From: Coemansia sp. RSA 1804
Taxonomy: Eukaryota > Kickxellomycota > Kickxellomycetes > Kickxellales > Kickxellaceae
Direction of reading: 5' to 3'
DNA: 18,889 bases
Assembly: GCA_027578815.1 (NCBI GenBank)
Contig: JANBTH010000373.1
Location: 1 to 18,889 of the forward strand
Positions 15,469-18,889 of this stretch are shown here, one piece after another. Numbering within the stretch: the stretch's first letter is position 1; every line of letters starts with the position of its first letter. The notes beneath the pieces are model-generated. The model was not told where the DNA came from. It saw only the letters and a list, made by a program, of their open reading frames with translations, and did not search any database. The translations under genes were made by a program, and so were the position numbers.

Positions 15469-16923
15469 CTAAATGCTAGATACGCGCTTATTCTCCAAAA
15501 GAGCGGTCTCGAAATCGCTTCTTTTGAGGCATTCCCTGCCGTCTCGTATTGCAACATAGCATGCGCCGCGGATGAGAAGCTTGATCTCTGCACCGCTCAT
15601 CGGATGGTTTGCCATGTCCTGCAAAACACAGTCGCTGTCTTCAATAGAGAGATGGCGTACACCCCGTTTCAGAATATCAAGTCTTCCATCTGCTGAAGGT
15701 GGCGGGATAAATATCCTCTTGTCCAGCCGTCCAGGCCGCTGGATCGAGTCGTCAATCAAGTCCGGTGCGTTGGTTGCAGCCAAGACCACAAGCCTGCAGT
15801 CGTTCGGTATGTTGTCCATTTCCAGAAAAAGCTGCGAAATCAGTTTTTTACCCAGCTGTCCAGCATTCTCGCGCGAGCCAAATATAGCCTCTATCTCGTC
15901 AAGAAACAGTATGCTTGGGCTTCGCTTTGCGTTTTCAAATATTGCAGCCAGCGCTTTCTCGGACTCACCAAACTCGCCCTTTATCAAGTCTGGAATTGCT
16001 ACGGAGATAAAGTTCGCCGAGACCTCAGTGGCAATTGCCTTTGCTAGCATTGTTTTTCCGGTTCCTGGGGGGCCATAGAGCAGGATCCCCCGCGTCGGCT
16101 TGATTCCGAGCCTCAAAAACCTCTCTCTGTTCATAACAGGCCAGACAACACATTCGTGGAGCTCCTTGATGACATCCTCCAGACCGCCAATGTCCTTCCA
16201 AGTCACTTTGGTGTGCAGCAGGGCCGATGAATCGCTTTGAACGGCATCTTCTTGATGAATGGCTTTGGATTTAAGAAGATCCAGCAATACCGCAAATATC
16301 TCTGCTGCTGTTTTGCCATGCGTTACCTCTACTGTGTCAACAATCGTCTGATATGGCAGTTTGTCTTGCGTAAACCACTGGCACAAATGGAGCCGTTCGT
16401 CTTTGCTAGGTGGTAGCAAGCGGATGTGGTCGTCGCAAATAACCCTAATTGACTCTAGAACACGGTTTGGATGGCGTGTGGTCATTGCTAAAACACAAAG
16501 AGGGAGACCCTTTATGTCCTTGATAAACGATTCCACCACGCCAGCGTATAGTCCACGGAAAAGCTCAACATCCTTGAGCCAAACAAGAACGCGCTTGTCC
16601 TTGGGCACACTGTCCAACTTGTGCTTTAGCGAAAAGTGCTGGTTCCCGGTGGCTATAAGCCTTCCTATGTGTACTTTGACAACAGCGCAGTTGAAATGCC
16701 TTGCAAGCTTTATGAGCAGCAGGGATTTTCCGACTCCAGAGCGTCCTGAAAGAACAATGCTGTGGACCATTAGCTCCTCCGGTAGCTGCGTACAATATTT
16801 TCCTGATAGCGCCTGGAACAGCCGGAGGCCAGCATCGCCAAATCCATCAACAAGCTGTGTAATACCACCAGCGTCATCTTCGTTACCGAGTTGCCTGTCT
16901 TTGATATTGCCAGCGGTGTCCAT
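15469..16923 (-). CDS. AFG2/SPATA5-group AAA+ ATPase, compact, degenerate first module
   Basis: The 484-residue protein has two AAA+ modules. The first (about 50-220) keeps Walker A (GRSGVGKS, 60-67), but its Walker B position reads VLVWLKDVELF without the DE pair, and no second-region-of-homology arginines are visible. The second (about 235-480) is complete: KDIGGLEDV, GPPGTGKT (284-291), SILFLDEIEAI (D342, E343), AATN (N385, sensor 1) and RPGRLDKRIF (R396, R399). The second module is closest in pattern to the Cdc48/AFG2 group, and ESEKALAAIF...ILFLDEIEAIFGSR recalls SPATA5L1 (AFG2B). Such proteins remodel pre-60S ribosomal particles or other nuclear complexes as hexamers. There is no Cdc48-type N-domain, and total length is well below the 750-900 residues of AFG2 proteins. 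An alternative is a divergent Pex1/NVL-like relative. The start at 16923 is the first ATG of the open frame. Confidence 0.8.
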   Translation of the reverse strand: MDTAGNIKDRQLGNEDDAGGITQLVDGFGDAGLRLFQALSGKYCTQLPEELMVHSIVLSGRSGVGKSLLLIKLARHFNCAVVKVHIGRLIATGNQHFSLKHKLDSVPKDKRVLVWLKDVELFRGLYAGVVESFIKDIKGLPLCVLAMTTRHPNRVLESIRVICDDHIRLLPPSKDERLHLCQWFTQDKLPYQTIVDTVEVTHGKTAAEIFAVLLDLLKSKAIHQEDAVQSDSSALLHTKVTWKDIGGLEDVIKELHECVVWPVMNRERFLRLGIKPTRGILLYGPPGTGKTMLAKAIATEVSANFISVAIPDLIKGEFGESEKALAAIFENAKRSPSILFLDEIEAIFGSRENAGQLGKKLISQLFLEMDNIPNDCRLVVLAATNAPDLIDDSIQRPGRLDKRIFIPPPSADGRLDILKRGVRHLSIEDSDCVLQDMANHPMSGAEIKLLIRGACYVAIRDGRECLKRSDFETALLENKRVSSI

Positions 16924-17100
16924 GGACCATCAATTGAGTGAAAAGAAGAAGAGAACAAAAACACCTTGGTGAAGCGGAGCAGAGATCGAGAAGCTAGTTT
17001 ACAGAGCAGATGCGTAAAACTCGAAATTTCAAGTGAAAGTCTAAAATTTTTATTAATGGTTATGGTTGATCGATTCTCTATCGCTCAAGCATCCAACCCC

Positions 17101-17106
17101 TTTATT
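17101..17106 (-). terminator. poly(A) signal of PSD1
   Basis: TTTATT on the plus strand reads AATAAA on the minus strand, 49 nt after the PSD1 stop codon. Another copy at 17048-17053 lies further downstream. Both fall in the 231-nt gap that must also hold the promoter of the AAA ATPase gene. Confidence 0.5.
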
Positions 17107-17154
17107 TCCTTGACGCTTTCTACAACGAAAGACCATATAACAGAGTGATTTGTT

Positions 17155-18516
17155 CTACTCTACAAGATGACCAAGGGCCTGGCCCATGTTAACCCTCTGA
17201 TCCGGTAGCACGTTGAACTGGAATGACTTTGGAGCCGAAAAGACAAGCACGACAGTGGATCCAAGACGGAAGCCGCCCACTTCCTGACCCTTGCGCAATG
17301 GAACGCCTCCAAGCCGCGGACTAAAGGAAGCGTAGCTGAGCTGAGAGAACTCGCCGGGCAAAAGCTTGGCCTCGCGCAAATTAGTGCGTAGCATGCTGTC
17401 AAAGTTCACCACGACGGAGCCCACATTGGTGGCACCAACGGCGGTCATGGACATGAACCCGTGCTTCCAGCGTCCCAGCAGAGCCACTCTTTCGTTCAGG
17501 ACAAACAGGTTCTGAATAGTGCGTGCAATGTATGGGGAAACCGAATACAGCTCGCCAGCAAAGTGGCGGCGTGCTTCAACTACCCAGTTGGCAGGCGAAT
17601 GGAACCGATGGTAGTCGCCGGGTGCCAAGTAGATGACGCAGAAATACAGACGCTCGTTTTCGCGGAGCTGGTGGCCAAGAGACCGCAAGGCCGGTTGCAT
17701 TACGTCGCTTGACCCAATCATCGAGTCAAGGGTGTATGGGATTCCGTTGACCACCGCAAACTCGTCCTCGGCGGCTGCGTTGTGCGAGTGAGAGTTTTGG
17801 GCATCGTCAATTGTAGAGTCTGCAATGCGGTCCTGGCCAGAGCACTCGGATCCATCCGCTGCAGTGTATTCGTCGTCGGCCTTTCCGAAAAATGCATCAA
17901 GGCTGTATGTCAGGCCCTTCACCTGCTCGACCTCGCGCTGCTCAACAATGCCAAAGTGAAGGATCTTTCCGTCCGACGGGGAAACAACTATAGACTTCTC
18001 ATTCACATCGACTGGGCGTGCGCCATCCTTCAGCTCCCTGTAGAAGAAGGTTGCCAGGTTCGGGTAATGCGTCAGATCGGGATCCTTCATCTCCTCGATA
18101 TTACAGCCGAATATCCACGCGTACAGGCGCAATAGTGGGCTACGCAGCATCCTGGGGATCTCTATTTCATTGAACGACCCAAACAGCCGAGACATTGCTT
18201 TCAGAGGAAGAGCCGAAAGCACATGCAGTTGCCAAGGTCCAGACACTGCAACGCCGTCAATCTGGCGGCCATCGCGCTTGGTGTCTTTGGAGATATCAAA
18301 CTCGATGTGGATCAGACGTTGAACCCCAATAACGCCGATGCCTGCGCCAACTGGAATCCAGTACCATCCAGTAGTGCTTTTCTCCTTGCCGTTGCTGCCG
18401 TTGCTGCCGTTGCTGTAAACCCTACGACAAGGCATACACTTGCGGCTATCAAGGCGACCGAGAGTGCGTGTAGCCCCTGTGCTTCGCAATAAAGCATATC
18501 TGTACAACGAGAACAT
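17155..18516 (-). CDS. PSD1: phosphatidylserine decarboxylase, mitochondrial type
   Basis: This 453-residue enzyme makes phosphatidylethanolamine from phosphatidylserine using a pyruvoyl group. The N-terminus is Arg/Ser-rich without acidic residues (1-21), typical of a mitochondrial presequence. A hydrophobic segment (about 50-68, GWYWIPVGAGIGVIGV) would anchor it in the inner membrane. Catalytic features are SPSDGKI (D182), YLAPGDYHRFHSP (H306) and FRLGSTVVLVF (LGST at 418-421), where self-cleavage between G419 and S420 gives the beta and pyruvoyl-bearing alpha chains. The D182-H306-S420 spacing closely follows D210-H345-S463 of yeast Psd1, including an acidic, variable insert (about 212-252). 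An SNGSNGSNG run after the presequence comes from a 9-nt repeat. All catalytic residues are present, so it should be active. No introns are seen. Confidence 0.95.
   Translation of the reverse strand: MFSLYRYALLRSTGATRTLGRLDSRKCMPCRRVYSNGSNGSNGKEKSTTGWYWIPVGAGIGVIGVQRLIHIEFDISKDTKRDGRQIDGVAVSGPWQLHVLSALPLKAMSRLFGSFNEIEIPRMLRSPLLRLYAWIFGCNIEEMKDPDLTHYPNLATFFYRELKDGARPVDVNEKSIVVSPSDGKILHFGIVEQREVEQVKGLTYSLDAFFGKADDEYTAADGSECSGQDRIADSTIDDAQNSHSHNAAAEDEFAVVNGIPYTLDSMIGSSDVMQPALRSLGHQLRENERLYFCVIYLAPGDYHRFHSPANWVVEARRHFAGELYSVSPYIARTIQNLFVLNERVALLGRWKHGFMSMTAVGATNVGSVVVNFDSMLRTNLREAKLLPGEFSQLSYASFSPRLGGVPLRKGQEVGGFRLGSTVVLVFSAPKSFQFNVLPDQRVNMGQALGHLVE
18391..18415. repeat. 9-nt repeat (GTTGCTGCC) in PSD1
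   Basis: Nearly three copies of GTTGCTGCC on the plus strand encode the SNGSNGSNG linker between the PSD1 presequence and its membrane segment. The unit is in phase with the codons, so length changes would keep the frame. Confidence 0.7.
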
Positions 18517-18703
18517 TACGAGAAGAAGAAAATGTACAAGCGGATAAGCAATTCAAAAGCAATCCAAATCATTCAACTGAAAAAGTAGAAGAAAAAGGAA
18601 AAGAAAATCAATGAGGGATGGCAGGTTTTTAATGAAAAGTTCAGTGCAGACCACAAAAAATGAGAAAAGAAAAAAGTACTGGGTGTATTCAGCGAGGGTT
18701 TTA

Positions 18704-18889
18704 TCATTGAACCTTCTTCTGTTTCGAAACCGATGTTGCAGAGGGCAGGTTCTTTGGCGTCTGAATTGAAAGCATCCACGATACGCCAACAGAGACCAGC
18801 GCAACGAAAATACCAGCGACAATGAGCCCCGAAACCAGTCCTGGCGTGACCCAGCTTGTGAAGAAGGTGTCTTCGTCGAAAGGATTTAT
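18704..18889 (-). CDS. Voa1/Ac45-like V-ATPase assembly factor, C-terminus only
   Basis: Sixty-one C-terminal residues are visible; the rest lies beyond the right edge. They contain INPFDEDTFFTSW, one membrane segment (TPGLVSGLIVAGIFVALVSVGVSW, written here in two parts: TPGLVSGLIVAG then IFVALVSVGVSW), then MLSIQTPKN and a short basic tail ending KQKKVQ. The pattern of a luminal segment, a GL.SGL-type helix, a W..SIQTP motif after the helix and a short cytosolic tail matches the C-terminal membrane region of the Ac45/Voa1/Big1 family. Voa1 assists V0 assembly in the ER. The last four residues, KKVQ, fit the KKXX ER-retrieval signal. Identification rests on this short region only. Confidence 0.6.
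   Translation of the reverse strand: MNPFDEDTFFTSWVTPGLVSGLIVAGIFVALVSVGVSWMLSIQTPKNLPSATSVSKQKKVQ

Noticed and set aside
17761..17883. Acidic, His/Asn-rich insert in PSD1 between the catalytic Asp and His, suspected as an unusual insertion or intron
   Set aside because: Yeast Psd1 has a similar distance between these residues (D210 to H345), and the frame is continuous without splice sites that would improve the protein.

Overview
This window is eukaryotic nuclear DNA from a fungus. The evidence is compact genes with few short GT-AG introns, AATAAA-type 3' signals, a FunK1-type protein kinase (a family largely confined to fungi), a mitochondrial Psd1-type decarboxylase, and SWI/SNF, SEA-complex, spliceosome and V-ATPase assembly factors. 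The mix of FunK1 with an SS18-type protein, and long unspliced genes of moderate GC with Ser/Gln-rich tracts, suggests an early-diverging, zygomycete-grade fungus, perhaps Kickxellomycotina. That placement is inference and no taxon-specific marker was found.

Layout, left to right. (1) 1-510: a weakly supported 3' end of a plus-strand gene. (2) 631-1434 (-) and 3354-4570 (+): two divergent paralogs of the mRNA-export adaptor ALYREF/Yra1, about 1.9 kb apart; the second has a 140-nt intron. (3) 5209-7509 (+): a 766-residue FunK1 kinase whose N-terminal half carries a PD-(D/E)XK nuclease-like motif series. (4) 8167-13353 (+): a 1728-residue WDR24/Rtc1 (Sea2) homologue with a very long disordered N-terminus, a WD40 propeller, a helical region and a C-terminal zinc/RING module. 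(5) 13500-14318 (-): an SS18/SSXT-type protein, tail-to-tail with WDR24. (6) 14823-15335 (+): the spliceosomal cyclophilin PPIH. (7) 15469-16923 (-): a compact two-module AAA+ ATPase of the AFG2/SPATA5 group with a degenerate first module. (8) 17155-18516 (-): phosphatidylserine decarboxylase PSD1. (9) 18704-18889 (-): the C-terminus of a Voa1/Ac45-like V-ATPase assembly factor, cut by the window edge and ending in a dilysine ER-retrieval motif.

Most genes are housekeeping and unrelated in pathway; the only functional grouping is RNA processing/export (two ALYREF paralogs and PPIH). No tRNA, rRNA, CRISPR array or intact transposon was recognised. The most unusual gene is the FunK1 protein: its nuclease-like plus kinase architecture recalls eukaryotic Crinkler-type effector or conflict proteins. 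Secondary points are the ALYREF-2 intron with an immediate in-frame stop, mutually exclusive hairpins upstream of ALYREF-2, and the fungal SS18-type and AFG2B-like proteins.
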